In this document: positions 52,631 to 60,380 of the stretch, one piece after another
Layout: each line of letters opens with the position of its first letter
Numbering within the stretch: position 1 is the first letter of the stretch
Source of the DNA: Duganella sp. Root336D2
GTDB lineage: Bacteria; Pseudomonadota; Gammaproteobacteria; Burkholderiales; Burkholderiaceae_D
NCBI RefSeq assembly: GCF_001425005.1
Contig: NZ_LMDB01000001.1
Location: 704,340 to 768,339, forward strand
DNA: 64,000 bases
Reading direction: 5' to 3'
The notes under the pieces: model-generated
The model's input: only the letters and a program-made list of their open reading frames with translations
What the model was told of the DNA's origin: nothing
Databases searched by the model: none
Translations under genes and position numbers: made by a program

Positions 52631-54120
52631 CACTGGAAGGCGACCTCGGCGAAGCTGCGCAGTTTGCGGCTGTGCAACTTGTCGGAACCGAGGCCGCGCA
52701 GCAGTTCCAGCGCGCGGATGCCGATGCGCAGGTGCTGGTCGACGCGGTCGCGGTAGAACTGGTTGGCCATGCCGGGCAGCTTGATTTCGCCGTGCAGCGG
52801 CTTGTCGCTGACGCATAGCAGGGTGCCGTAAGGGACGCGGAAGCGGAAGCCGTTGGCGGCAATGGTGGCGCTTTCCATGTCCAGCGCTACCGCCCTGCTT
52901 TGGCTGAAACGGCGCTCCGGCGTGCGCTGCGGCAGCAGTTCCCAGTTGCGGTTGTCGGTACTGGCGACGGTGCCGGTGCGCAGTACGCGCTTCAGGTCAT
53001 GGCCGCCCAGCTGCGTGACTTCCGCCACGGCCGACTCGATCGCCACCTGCACTTCGGCCAGGGCCGGGATCGGCACCCACAGCGGCAAATCCTCGTCCAG
53101 CACATGGTCTTCGCGCACGTAGCCGTGGGCCAGCACGTAGTCGCCCAGCTGCTGGGTGTTGCGCAGGCCGGCGCAGTGGCCCAGCATCAGCCAGGCGTGC
53201 GGGCGCAGTACCGCGATATGGTCGGTGGCTGTCTTGGCGTTGGCCGGGCCGACGCCGATATTCACCATGCTGATGCCGCTGCCGTCGGCGCGCACCAGGT
53301 GGTAGCCCGGCATCTGCGGCAGGCGCGGCGGCGCGGCGCCCAGGTCGTCGCCCGGCTGCATGGCGTGGCCGACACGGCGCGTGACGATATTGCCCGGTTC
53401 GACGAACGCTATATAGCCGTCGCTGTCCGGGCTGGCCATCAGTTCATGGCCCAGGCGCACGAATTCGTCGATGTAGAACTGGTAATTCGTGAACATCACG
53501 AAGTTCTGGAAGTGCTCGGGCGAGGTGCCGGTGTAATGGCGCAGGCGCTGCAGCGAATAGTCGACGCGCGGCGCGGTGAACAGCGACAGCGGCTGCGCTT
53601 CGCCCGGCGCTGCTTCAAACGTGCCATTGGCAATGCCGTCGTCCATCGCCGCCAGGTTGGGCAGGTCGAATACGTCGCGCATCAGCAGGCGGCGTTCGGC
53701 GCTCAGGCTGCCCTCGATATGGTCATGCTCGGCGAAGGAAAAGTGGATCGGGATCGGCTGGGAACTGAGCCCCACCTCGAGCTGCGTCTGCTGCTGGCCG
53801 TGGTTTTTCAGCAGCAGGCGGAATTGTTCGGTGTAATAGCCTTCGAACAGGTCGGGGCGCGTCAGCGTGGTCTCAAAAGCGCCAGGGCCGGCGACAAAGC
53901 CGTAAGACAGGCGCGAGTCGGCGCGCGCCACGGTCTCGGTCTGCACCCGTACGTACGGGTAGCAGGCGCGCACGCGCTCGGTCGGCGTTTCGCCTTCGAC
54001 AAAGCGCTGCAGCGATTCGCGCAGGAAGCGGATACTATCGTCGTAAATTGCCCGGACCTGGGCCAGTGCTGCGGAAGGATCGTCAAACATGCGGGGTGCT
54101 ACGTGGGGACGGCTGAACAT
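52630..54120 (-). CDS. amn: AMP nucleosidase
   Basis: Hydrolyses AMP to adenine and ribose 5-phosphate, adjusting adenylate pools. The 496-residue length and two-part layout fit: an N-terminal AMN domain (about 1-180, with LSYGFVAGPGAFETTLTRPD) and a C-terminal nucleoside-phosphorylase-like domain with MVNIGVGPANAKTATDH, MLGHCAGLRNTQ and ALDMESATIAANGFRFRVPYG (part shown). The ATG follows AAGGAG at 8 bases. Its -10 is the palindromic ATTATAAT at 54151-54158, shared with the divergent binding-protein gene. Confidence 0.94.
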   Translation of the reverse strand: MFSRPHVAPRMFDDPSAALAQVRAIYDDSIRFLRESLQRFVEGETPTERVRACYPYVRVQTETVARADSRLSYGFVAGPGAFETTLTRPDLFEGYYTEQFRLLLKNHGQQQTQLEVGLSSQPIPIHFSFAEHDHIEGSLSAERRLLMRDVFDLPNLAAMDDGIANGTFEAAPGEAQPLSLFTAPRVDYSLQRLRHYTGTSPEHFQNFVMFTNYQFYIDEFVRLGHELMASPDSDGYIAFVEPGNIVTRRVGHAMQPGDDLGAAPPRLPQMPGYHLVRADGSGISMVNIGVGPANAKTATDHIAVLRPHAWLMLGHCAGLRNTQQLGDYVLAHGYVREDHVLDEDLPLWVPIPALAEVQVAIESAVAEVTQLGGHDLKRVLRTGTVASTDNRNWELLPQRTPERRFSQSRAVALDMESATIAANGFRFRVPYGTLLCVSDKPLHGEIKLPGMANQFYRDRVDQHLRIGIRALELLRGLGSDKLHSRKLRSFAEVAFQ

Positions 54121-54150
54121 CGTGCTACTCCTTTCTGCGGGCTTCGTCCT

Positions 54151-54158
54151 ATTATAAT
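54151..54158. promoter_or_regulatory. palindromic ATTATAAT serving as -10 in both directions
   Basis: The self-complementary octamer gives TATAAT on both strands. To the right the ATG at 54165 begins 6 bases later (leaderless arrangement). To the left the amn ATG is 30 bases away with a normal AAGGAG. Confidence 0.6.
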
Positions 54159-54164
54159 GGCTGC

Positions 54165-54908
54165 ATGTGGCAGAAATATTTAATCGGGCTGGTTGCGGCG
54201 GGAAGCACGGCGGGCGCGCTGGCGCAAGCGCCGTTAACCGTGGCCTGGCGCGAGAAACCGCCCTACTATTACTTTGACGAGAACAAGGTCGCGAAAGGCT
54301 TCATGCTGGAACGCGCCAAACAGGTCTTCGCTGCTGCCGGCGTGCCTGCGGTATTCGTCAACGAGCCGCAAAAGCGCATCTGGGCCCAGTTCAGCCACGG
54401 CACGCCGAATTACTGCTCCATCAGCTGGTACCGGCTGCCTGAGCGCGAGGCAGTGGCGCAGTACTCGGTGCCGGTCCATGCCGACCTGCCGCATGCCGTG
54501 CTGGCCGTGCCGGCGGTGGCGGCCCGTATCAGGGCCCACCAGAACCTGCAGGCCCTGCTTTCCGACAAATCGCTGACGCTGGCGGTGATCGATGGCGCTT
54601 CCTACGGCCCGGAACTCGATGCCCTGATCGGCACCAGCAAAAACCGGATCATGCGCAGGACGGTGGAAACCTCGGCCATGTTCCGCATGGTGGCCTTCGG
54701 CCGCGCCGACTACCTGTTCGTCGACCGCGAAGACTGGAACTATCTGCGGCTCAAATTCCCTGAGCTCCAGTCACTGGTATTGATCGATTTCGCCGACATG
54801 CCGCCCGGCCTGAAACGCTACGTCGTCTGCAGCCGCGACGTGCCGGCGGAAACGATGGAGCGCCTGAACCGCGCCATCCTGGCGCGCAGCGACACGCCGC
54901 GCCGCTAG
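54165..54908 (+). CDS. periplasmic solute-binding protein (SBP_bac_3-like)
   Basis: Exported protein of 247 residues with a signal peptide (to about residue 21, GALAQA) and a type 2 periplasmic binding fold. VAWREKPPYYYFDENKVAKGF (part of about residues 26-46) is the start of the first lobe and is typical of amino-acid-binding-like proteins. FGRADYLFVDREDW is the hinge-proximal strand. No transporter genes are adjacent, so it may be an orphan sensor or ligand-binding protein rather than part of an ABC importer. It converges on the quinone reductase gene. Confidence 0.8.
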   Translation: MWQKYLIGLVAAGSTAGALAQAPLTVAWREKPPYYYFDENKVAKGFMLERAKQVFAAAGVPAVFVNEPQKRIWAQFSHGTPNYCSISWYRLPEREAVAQYSVPVHADLPHAVLAVPAVAARIRAHQNLQALLSDKSLTLAVIDGASYGPELDALIGTSKNRIMRRTVETSAMFRMVAFGRADYLFVDREDWNYLRLKFPELQSLVLIDFADMPPGLKRYVVCSRDVPAETMERLNRAILARSDTPRR

Positions 54909-54910
54909 CC

Positions 54911-55495
54911 TCAGATGCCCTTGGCGCCCAGCACTTGCATGCGCTGGCGCCACGCCGCCACCGCCGTGGCATCCATCTTGCCCGCGCCGCCGACCAGCGT
55001 CTTGCGCACCGGCGCAATGCCCACGAAGTTCAGGATATTGCGCTCCAGCGACTTCAGGCTGTGGGCGCAGAAGTACCAGCGATAGAACAGCGCCGGCATC
55101 CCCATCGTCACCACCACGCGTGCGCTGCGGCCAGCGAGCAGGCCGGCATGCAGCGGGTTCCTCGCCTGTCGGTCCAGGGCGAAACCTGGCCGCGCCACCT
55201 GCTCCAGGAAGGCTTTCAGGCTGGCCGGCATGTCGCCCAGCCAGAGCGGATAGAAAATCACGATATGCCGTGCTTCCGCGATGCTGCGCTTTACCGGCGC
55301 CAGGGCGGGCGGCAATTCGCCCTCTTCCCACTCGTGCGCATTGGCCAGCATCGGGAAATCCAGTTTGACCGGCGTGACGATCTCGGCCTGGTGCCCTGCC
55401 GCGCGCGCGGCGTCGACGTAGGCTTCCGCCAGCGCATGGCACAAATGCCCGCCGGCCGGATCAGGATGGCCCTGGATGACAAGGATCCTGCTCAT
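54911..55495 (-). CDS. flavodoxin-fold NAD(P)H oxidoreductase
   Basis: NAD(P)H dehydrogenase (quinone)-like flavoprotein of 194 residues. RILVIQGHPDPAGGHLCHALA (part of about residues 3-22) is the FMN-binding first strand and loop. FYPLWLGDMPASLKAFLEQV (about 79-98) and the later FCAHSLKSLERNIL are typical of the KefF/MdaB group. The start at 55495 overlaps the phosphorylase stop by four bases (ATGA). KefF homologues activate K+ efflux systems, but no such transporter adjoins it here. Confidence 0.88.
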   Translation of the reverse strand: MSRILVIQGHPDPAGGHLCHALAEAYVDAARAAGHQAEIVTPVKLDFPMLANAHEWEEGELPPALAPVKRSIAEARHIVIFYPLWLGDMPASLKAFLEQVARPGFALDRQARNPLHAGLLAGRSARVVVTMGMPALFYRWYFCAHSLKSLERNILNFVGIAPVRKTLVGGAGKMDATAVAAWRQRMQVLGAKGI

Positions 55496-56991
55496 GCGTC
55501 TTCCACCGTAACCAGGTTGCTCTGGGCCTCGGCGTATTCCAGCGCGTAAGCCAGTTCGCCCGGTGTATCGGCATGGATCGACAGGACAGGCTGCCCCACT
55601 TCCAGCCTGCTCCCAAGCGGCGCGAAGAAACGCACGCCTGCGGCTGCGGCGCGCGGTGCACCGGCCAGCTTGGCGAGGGTGGCCAGCTTGCGGTTGTCGA
55701 TGGCGATCACACGGCCGGCATGGCGTGCTTCCAGCGCATGGGTGCAGGCAGCAACCGGTGGCTGGCGCATACCGCCTTGCGCTGCGCAGATGGCCTGGAA
55801 CCTGGCCCAGGCGGCACCGGAATCCAGGGTCTGCGCGGCCAGTAGCATGCCTTGCCCGGGAGCAGCGCGGCCGCCCAGTTCCAGCACCCCTGCAGCCAAG
55901 GCCAGTGCGCGCTGGCGCAAATCCTGCGGCGCAGTGGGCGCACCTTGCAATACCGCCAGCACGTCCATCGCCTCCAGTGCCGGGCCGATGCCGACGCCAA
56001 CCGGCTGGCTGCCGTCGCTGAGCACGCATTGCACCGCCAGGCCCAAGGCTTGGCCGGCCCCTTCCAGGCGCGCCGCCAGCTGCTGCGCGGCCTGTTCGGA
56101 GCGCACCTTGGCGGTGCGGCCGACCGGTATGTCGATCAGCACGTGGCTGGCGCCGGCCGCCAGCTTCTTCGACAACACCGAAGCGACCAGCAAGCCATCG
56201 CTATCGAGTTCCAGCGGGCGTTCGACGCGAATCAGCACGTCGTCGGCCGGGCTCAGGGTGACACTGCCGCCCCACACGATGCAGCCGCCTTCCTGCTGCA
56301 CCACGCGGCGCATGGCGTCGATGCCGATCGCGACCGGTGCCAGGGTTTCCATGGTGTCGGCCGTGCCTGCCGGCGAGGTAATGGCGCGCGAGGACGTCTT
56401 CGGCATGGTCATGCCGCAGGCCGCAACGATCGGCACCACCAGCAGCGTGGTGCGGTTGCCCGGCAGGCCACCGACGCAGTGCTTGTCCACCACCACCTGC
56501 GATGGCCAGTGCATGCGCTGGCCCGCCGCCGCCATGGCGCGCGTCAAGGCGATGGTTTCCGCCAGGTCGAGGCGGTTGCCGGAGCAGGCCGTGATAAAGC
56601 TGGCGAGGTGGATGTCCGGATAGCGGCCGGCGGCGATATCGGCAATGATGGCTTGCGCCGCCGTATCGTCCAGCGGACGGCCGTGGATCTTGCCGCGCAC
56701 CGCCGCGAAAGAAGCCAGCGGCGCCGGGTGGCTTACGCTGACCGGTGCGCCCGGCGCCGCGCCCAGCGCTTCCCAGGCTGCCTCGGACAAGCCGATATCC
56801 TGCTCATCCAGCAGGCCGCCATCAACCACGTTCAGCGTGGCGGCGACGGTCCGCCCGCCGCATTGCAATTCAATACGCGATTGCGCTTCAAAGCCCTCGG
56901 CCAGGCATACCTTGCAGTCGCGCCGCATATAGGCCACCGGCTGCTGGTAGGTGTCGATGCCAAGCCGCCTGGCACGTAGTGCGTATCCCAT
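55492..56991 (-). CDS. thymidine phosphorylase/AMP phosphorylase family protein
   Basis: Long-form pyrimidine-nucleoside-phosphorylase family enzyme of 499 residues. It has an N-terminal ~85-residue extension like the archaeal AMP phosphorylase, the glycosyltransferase family 3 motifs DKHCVGGLPGNRTT (about 168-181) and KTSSRAITSPAGTADTME (about 198-215), and a C-terminal PYNP domain. Whether it phosphorolyses AMP, thymidine or another nucleoside is not decided by these motifs. The ATG at 56991 follows AAAGGAGTGAACC. It is coupled to the flavoprotein gene and lies in the same region as AMP nucleosidase. Confidence 0.86.
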   Translation of the reverse strand: MGYALRARRLGIDTYQQPVAYMRRDCKVCLAEGFEAQSRIELQCGGRTVAATLNVVDGGLLDEQDIGLSEAAWEALGAAPGAPVSVSHPAPLASFAAVRGKIHGRPLDDTAAQAIIADIAAGRYPDIHLASFITACSGNRLDLAETIALTRAMAAAGQRMHWPSQVVVDKHCVGGLPGNRTTLLVVPIVAACGMTMPKTSSRAITSPAGTADTMETLAPVAIGIDAMRRVVQQEGGCIVWGGSVTLSPADDVLIRVERPLELDSDGLLVASVLSKKLAAGASHVLIDIPVGRTAKVRSEQAAQQLAARLEGAGQALGLAVQCVLSDGSQPVGVGIGPALEAMDVLAVLQGAPTAPQDLRQRALALAAGVLELGGRAAPGQGMLLAAQTLDSGAAWARFQAICAAQGGMRQPPVAACTHALEARHAGRVIAIDNRKLATLAKLAGAPRAAAAGVRFFAPLGSRLEVGQPVLSIHADTPGELAYALEYAEAQSNLVTVEDA

Positions 56992-57053
56992 GGTTCACTC
57001 CTTTCGCCCAGCCTAAGCGATAGCCGCGGCGCCCGGAATGACCTGGATCAATT

Positions 57054-57791
57054 TCAGAAGCTGCGTGCCAGACCCAGGACCACTTTGCTGTGCACCTTGC
57101 TGGAAGGTGCAACGGTGTAGCCGCCGTAGCCGCCACCGGAACTTGCGCCCTGGCGGCGCAGGCGCGCGGTATCGAGCGAGACCTGCATTTGCCAGCCTTC
57201 GAGGGCCGTCCCGACGCCGATGCGTCCTTCGGCGCGGTTGGTGGCCGCATTGCCGGGCGCGGCCAGGTAGCCGCCGCGCCAGAAGTAGCGCCAGCCGGCA
57301 GCGAGCGGTGCGCCGCCATTGAGTTCAGCATACACCGTGCGTTCGCGGAAGCCGAGATAGTCGGGTGAATAATGCAGGCGTGCCGAGTAGTTTTCAAAGG
57401 ACATGCCGACAAACAGCTCGCGAAAATTCCAATCCGGGGCGCCGTGGAAGGCGTAAGCGGAAAGGCCGGCCTCCCACGACAGGCCGGATTGCAGGCGCTC
57501 GGCATAACCGGCATACCCCAGCCACTGTGCGTTGCGGTGCGATTGCGGCGCCAGCTGGCCGCTGACCACCTGGCCGCCGGCAAACCAGTCGTTGGCGCCA
57601 TCGACGTCAAGCGAGAGCCGCGCTGCCGGCTTGCCGGAACTGAGGGAGATGCCGCGATACATATAGTCCGACACAATGCCGGCGCTGCCGCTTACCTGTG
57701 CCTGTGCGCTCGCTGCGAAGATGCAGGCCAGCCCGGTCAGGGCGATCGTGCCAGGTTGTCGGAGGAAGGGTTGGGGCATGCGCAGGGACAT
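57054..57791 (-). CDS. TorF-family putative outer-membrane porin
   Basis: Outer-membrane beta-barrel of 245 residues. A signal peptide (ending ASAQAQ) is followed by VSGSAGIVSDYMYRGISLS, the start motif of the TorF family (named from porin-like proteins with unknown substrate). Alternating strands rich in Gly and aromatics fill the protein, which ends in GLARSF with the terminal Phe needed for barrel assembly. The ATG at 57791 lies 55 bases inside the subtilase gene; a second ATG four codons later is possible. It is the last gene of the ECF sigma operon. Confidence 0.82.
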   Translation of the reverse strand: MSLRMPQPFLRQPGTIALTGLACIFAASAQAQVSGSAGIVSDYMYRGISLSSGKPAARLSLDVDGANDWFAGGQVVSGQLAPQSHRNAQWLGYAGYAERLQSGLSWEAGLSAYAFHGAPDWNFRELFVGMSFENYSARLHYSPDYLGFRERTVYAELNGGAPLAAGWRYFWRGGYLAAPGNAATNRAEGRIGVGTALEGWQMQVSLDTARLRRQGASSGGGYGGYTVAPSSKVHSKVVLGLARSF

Positions 57792-59017
57792 TTACCGGTA
57801 ATGCGCATGATGGTGGCGCAAAGATCTATCCCCGTCAACGGTGCGGGGCCATTGCTGCGAACGATGCCCTCATGCAGGCGCTCGCTGCTTAGCTGCGGCT
57901 TGAGTTCGCCGATCAGGGCCAGCATGCCGCTGACATGTGCGGCGGCGTAGGAGGATCCCGAAACCATGCCCCAGCGCGCGCCAGGCATGGTGGTCGGCAC
58001 GTCGCGCCCAGGTGCGAGCAGGCATTGGGCGCCGTGGTGCGGTGCATCGTCGGCGGCGACGGCGAACACGCCGGGACTGTTGGCCGGAAAGCCGCCATCG
58101 CTGCGCGCCGGATCGATCGCGCCCACCACGCGGATGCCGCGCACCTGCGCCACGCCGACCAGCTGCTGCAGCAGGCGGTCCGGCGGGCCGGACAGGCTCA
58201 GGTTGATGACTTGCGCGTTGTGCAGCAAGGCGTAGTTGAGGGCCTTGGCCAGCGTGAAGCTGTTGCAGCGCGTGCCGCTGTCCGCCTGCCAGCAGGCGCG
58301 CAGGGCCATCAGGCGCGCCTCCGGCGCGATGCCGGCGATGCCGATGCCGTTGTCGGCGCGCGCAGCGATGACGCCTGCTACCGCCGTGCCATGTTCTTCG
58401 GCTATGTAAGACTGGCCGTCAACGAAGTTTTCCTGCACTGTGACCTGCCCCGCCAGGTCGGGATGGCTGGTTTCGATACCGCTGTCGATCACCGCCACCA
58501 GCACCTTGCGGCCGGTGGCCGATTTGCGCACCTGTTCCAGCTGCCAGGGCGCGGCGGCGGGCTGCACGCGGTACAGCGGGTCGCCCGACACGCCCGCTGC
58601 ACCGGCACCGCCTTGCGCGCTGAAGTCCTGGATCGATTGCGCCCACGCCACGCGGCTGTCGCGCGACAGCGCAGCCAGCACCGCGGCCGGATCCTGGCCT
58701 GCTGCCAGGCGCATGCGGAAGCAGTCCACGTTCAGCGCCGGCATCGGCCAGTCTTCCATCATTTGCAAGCCATGCTCGCGCGCCAGTGCGGCAGCGATGC
58801 GCTGGCGCGCCTGGCGCCCGGAGTCATCGCGGTAGCTGGCGCCGCTGTAGCCGTCGGCCCGGAAGTGCGGCGCCGGCAGGTGCAGCATGACGAGGATTTC
58901 TGCTGCGGCCGCGGCGGCCGCAGCGGCAACCGCGGGCTGGGCCTGGGCCGCTTGCGCGCCCGGTATCCAGGCCAAAGCACACAGCGTGCAAACGATCGAT
59001 GCAGCCCAACGCCTCAC
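57737..59017 (-). CDS. S8 family serine peptidase (subtilase) with I9-like propeptide
   Basis: Exported subtilase of 426 residues. A signal peptide (about 1-23) is followed by an Ala-rich linker, an I9-type propeptide (about 40-130, ending in LSRDSRVAWAQ) and the catalytic domain. Triad: Asp178 in AVIDSGIETSHPD, His209 in EEHGTAVAG, Ser356 in GSSYAAAHVSG. The Asn of the oxyanion hole may lie in LNYALLHNAQ. The gene overlaps the anti-sigma stop by four bases and the porin start by 55. Encoded next to a sigma/anti-sigma pair, it could cleave or sense the anti-sigma. Confidence 0.9.
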   Translation of the reverse strand: MRRWAASIVCTLCALAWIPGAQAAQAQPAVAAAAAAAAAEILVMLHLPAPHFRADGYSGASYRDDSGRQARQRIAAALAREHGLQMMEDWPMPALNVDCFRMRLAAGQDPAAVLAALSRDSRVAWAQSIQDFSAQGGAGAAGVSGDPLYRVQPAAAPWQLEQVRKSATGRKVLVAVIDSGIETSHPDLAGQVTVQENFVDGQSYIAEEHGTAVAGVIAARADNGIGIAGIAPEARLMALRACWQADSGTRCNSFTLAKALNYALLHNAQVINLSLSGPPDRLLQQLVGVAQVRGIRVVGAIDPARSDGGFPANSPGVFAVAADDAPHHGAQCLLAPGRDVPTTMPGARWGMVSGSSYAAAHVSGMLALIGELKPQLSSERLHEGIVRSNGPAPLTGIDLCATIMRITGKCPCACPNPSSDNLARSP

Positions 59018-59661
59018 TGCTTGCCCTCCGCTGCCAGCGCTTCGGCCAATTCAACTGCGGGATCGGCGCGCAGGGCCGCCAGCACGGCGGCGCGGCGCGC
59101 CGGTTCGACATCCAGCAGCCAGGCTCCGGTGGCAGTCGGGCCGCCAAGCAGGTGCGCGCCAGGTGTTTTCAGCAACCGCTGCACGTCCTGCACGCTGGCA
59201 TCGGCCTTGAACACCAGCAGCACGTCCGGCGTGGCCGCGGGCGCGCTGCCGAGCGCCTTGTACTCGGGCGGTGAGCCGGACGGCAGCATATTCGCCGCCA
59301 GCACCACGATCACCAGGGCCTGCGCCGCGATGGCCCAGCCCTTCCAGTCGCCGGGTCCGCGCAGCCAGTCCAGCAAAGCACCGGCGAAGCGGGCCGGCTG
59401 GAGCGAAGGTGCCGGCGCCTGCTCCAGCCGCGGCATCAGGCGCGCCAGGGCGCGCTCCGGATCCAGGCCGGCCGGCAACGGGGCTGCCGTTTCGATCAGG
59501 CGCCGCTGCCAGGCCAGTTCGGCGCGGCATGCAGGGCAATCGCGCAAATGCCGCTGCACGCGTCCTGCCTCGCCGTCGGCCAGCGAGCCGGCGGCATACC
59601 AGGGCAGCAGTGCCTGCATGTCCTGGTGCTCCGCAACGTTCGATGGGTCTTGCATGTTCAT
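59014..59661 (-). CDS. anti-sigma factor with zinc finger and I9-like periplasmic domain
   Basis: Membrane anti-sigma factor of 215 residues. The cytoplasmic ZAS-type zinc finger shows H-x3-C-x2-C in VQRHLRDCPAC (about residues 35-45). One membrane helix is at about 108-128 (AIAAQALVIVVLAANML). The periplasmic C-terminus (about 140-215: VLLVFKADASVQDVQRLL ... AVLAALRADPAVELAEAL) has the beta-alpha-beta pattern and closing ALRADPAVE-type motif of subtilase I9 propeptides, like the one in the neighbouring peptidase. Coupled by ATGA overlaps to the sigma gene upstream and the peptidase downstream. Confidence 0.88.
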   Translation of the reverse strand: MNMQDPSNVAEHQDMQALLPWYAAGSLADGEAGRVQRHLRDCPACRAELAWQRRLIETAAPLPAGLDPERALARLMPRLEQAPAPSLQPARFAGALLDWLRGPGDWKGWAIAAQALVIVVLAANMLPSGSPPEYKALGSAPAATPDVLLVFKADASVQDVQRLLKTPGAHLLGGPTATGAWLLDVEPARRAAVLAALRADPAVELAEALAAEGKQ

Positions 59662-60233
59662 CTTGATTCTTCCATATGGTCGGACAACATGTCCTTTAAG
59701 CGCAGGCGTGCATGGAACATGCGCGTCTTGACGGTATTTACCGGGCAGCCTATGGTTTCAGCAATCTCCTGGTAGGCCATGCCGTGATAGTAGGTCAGGG
59801 CGACTACGGCGCGCTGCTCCAGCGGCAAGGCGTCCAGGGCCCGGCCGACTCCCCGCTGCAGCTGGAGCGCAGCCAGCGCGTGCTCGGGTTCGTGCCACTC
59901 TTCACCGGCGACGTCCGGCGCCTCCTCCAGAGGCTCGTCCAGCCCGCGCAGGGCTTTCAGGGCCTGGCGGTAGGCAATGCCGAAGATCCAGGTCGAAACC
60001 TTGCTGCTGCCGTCGTAAGTCGACGCTTTCTGCCATACCACCAGCATGGTGTCGTTGACGATTTCTTCCAGCAGCGGCACGTTGCGCGTCATGCGGTCGA
60101 GGAAACGGGCCAGGCGCGGGAAGTAGGCGCGGTACAGGGCCTGGAAGGCCAGGCGATCGCCGCCCCCTACCAGCCGTATCAGCGCACCGTCGTCCACGTC
60201 GCCTGTCACTCCCGCCCTCCTGCCAAATCGCAT
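59658..60233 (-). CDS. ECF-type RNA polymerase sigma factor
   Basis: Extracytoplasmic-function sigma factor of 191 residues. Region 2 lies at about residues 20-95 (AFQALYRAYFPRLARFLDRM, then WQKASTYDGSSKVSTWIFGIAYR). Region 4 at about 128-180 contains LPLEQRAVVALTYYHGMAYQEIAETIGCPVNTVKTRMFHARLRL (short words only). It heads the sigma/anti-sigma/subtilase/porin operon. Its ATG at 60233 has AAGGAGAAAA upstream. The promoter-like TTTGAACC-N16-GTATTC at 60259-60288 on this strand suggests it transcribes its own operon. Confidence 0.92.
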   Translation of the reverse strand: MRFGRRAGVTGDVDDGALIRLVGGGDRLAFQALYRAYFPRLARFLDRMTRNVPLLEEIVNDTMLVVWQKASTYDGSSKVSTWIFGIAYRQALKALRGLDEPLEEAPDVAGEEWHEPEHALAALQLQRGVGRALDALPLEQRAVVALTYYHGMAYQEIAETIGCPVNTVKTRMFHARLRLKDMLSDHMEESR

Positions 60234-60258
60234 GCACTTTTCTCCTTTTTACGCCCGT

Positions 60259-60288
60259 GAATACACGGCGGGAGCAAAAAGGTTCAAA
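60259..60288 (-). promoter_or_regulatory. putative ECF promoter of the sigma-factor operon
   Basis: On the minus strand TTTGAACC (60288-60281), 16 bases, GTATTC (60264-60259), followed by ACGGG; 25 bases to the sigma gene ATG. Same motif and spacing as the divergent promoter at 60318-60347. Confidence 0.65.
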
Positions 60289-60317
60289 GAATCTTCAAAA
60301 ATATTTCCCCACCTGAT

Positions 60318-60347
60318 TTTGAACCATTTTCGCGTGCGCCGGTATTG
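60318..60347 (+). promoter_or_regulatory. putative ECF promoter of the divergent CTERM/redoxin operon
   Basis: TTTGAACC (60318-60325), 16 bases, GTATTG (60342-60347), followed by ACCG. It matches the promoter on the other strand in both elements and spacing. Drives the plus-strand genes from 60381. Confidence 0.65.
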
Positions 60348-60380
60348 ACCGTAACAACATTGACAGAATGTTCAGCACCT

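Noticed and set aside
59014..60233. FecIR-type iron-siderophore sigma/anti-sigma pair
   Set aside because: No TonB-dependent receptor or FecR domain is present; the anti-sigma has a ZAS zinc finger and the neighbours are a subtilase and a TorF porin.
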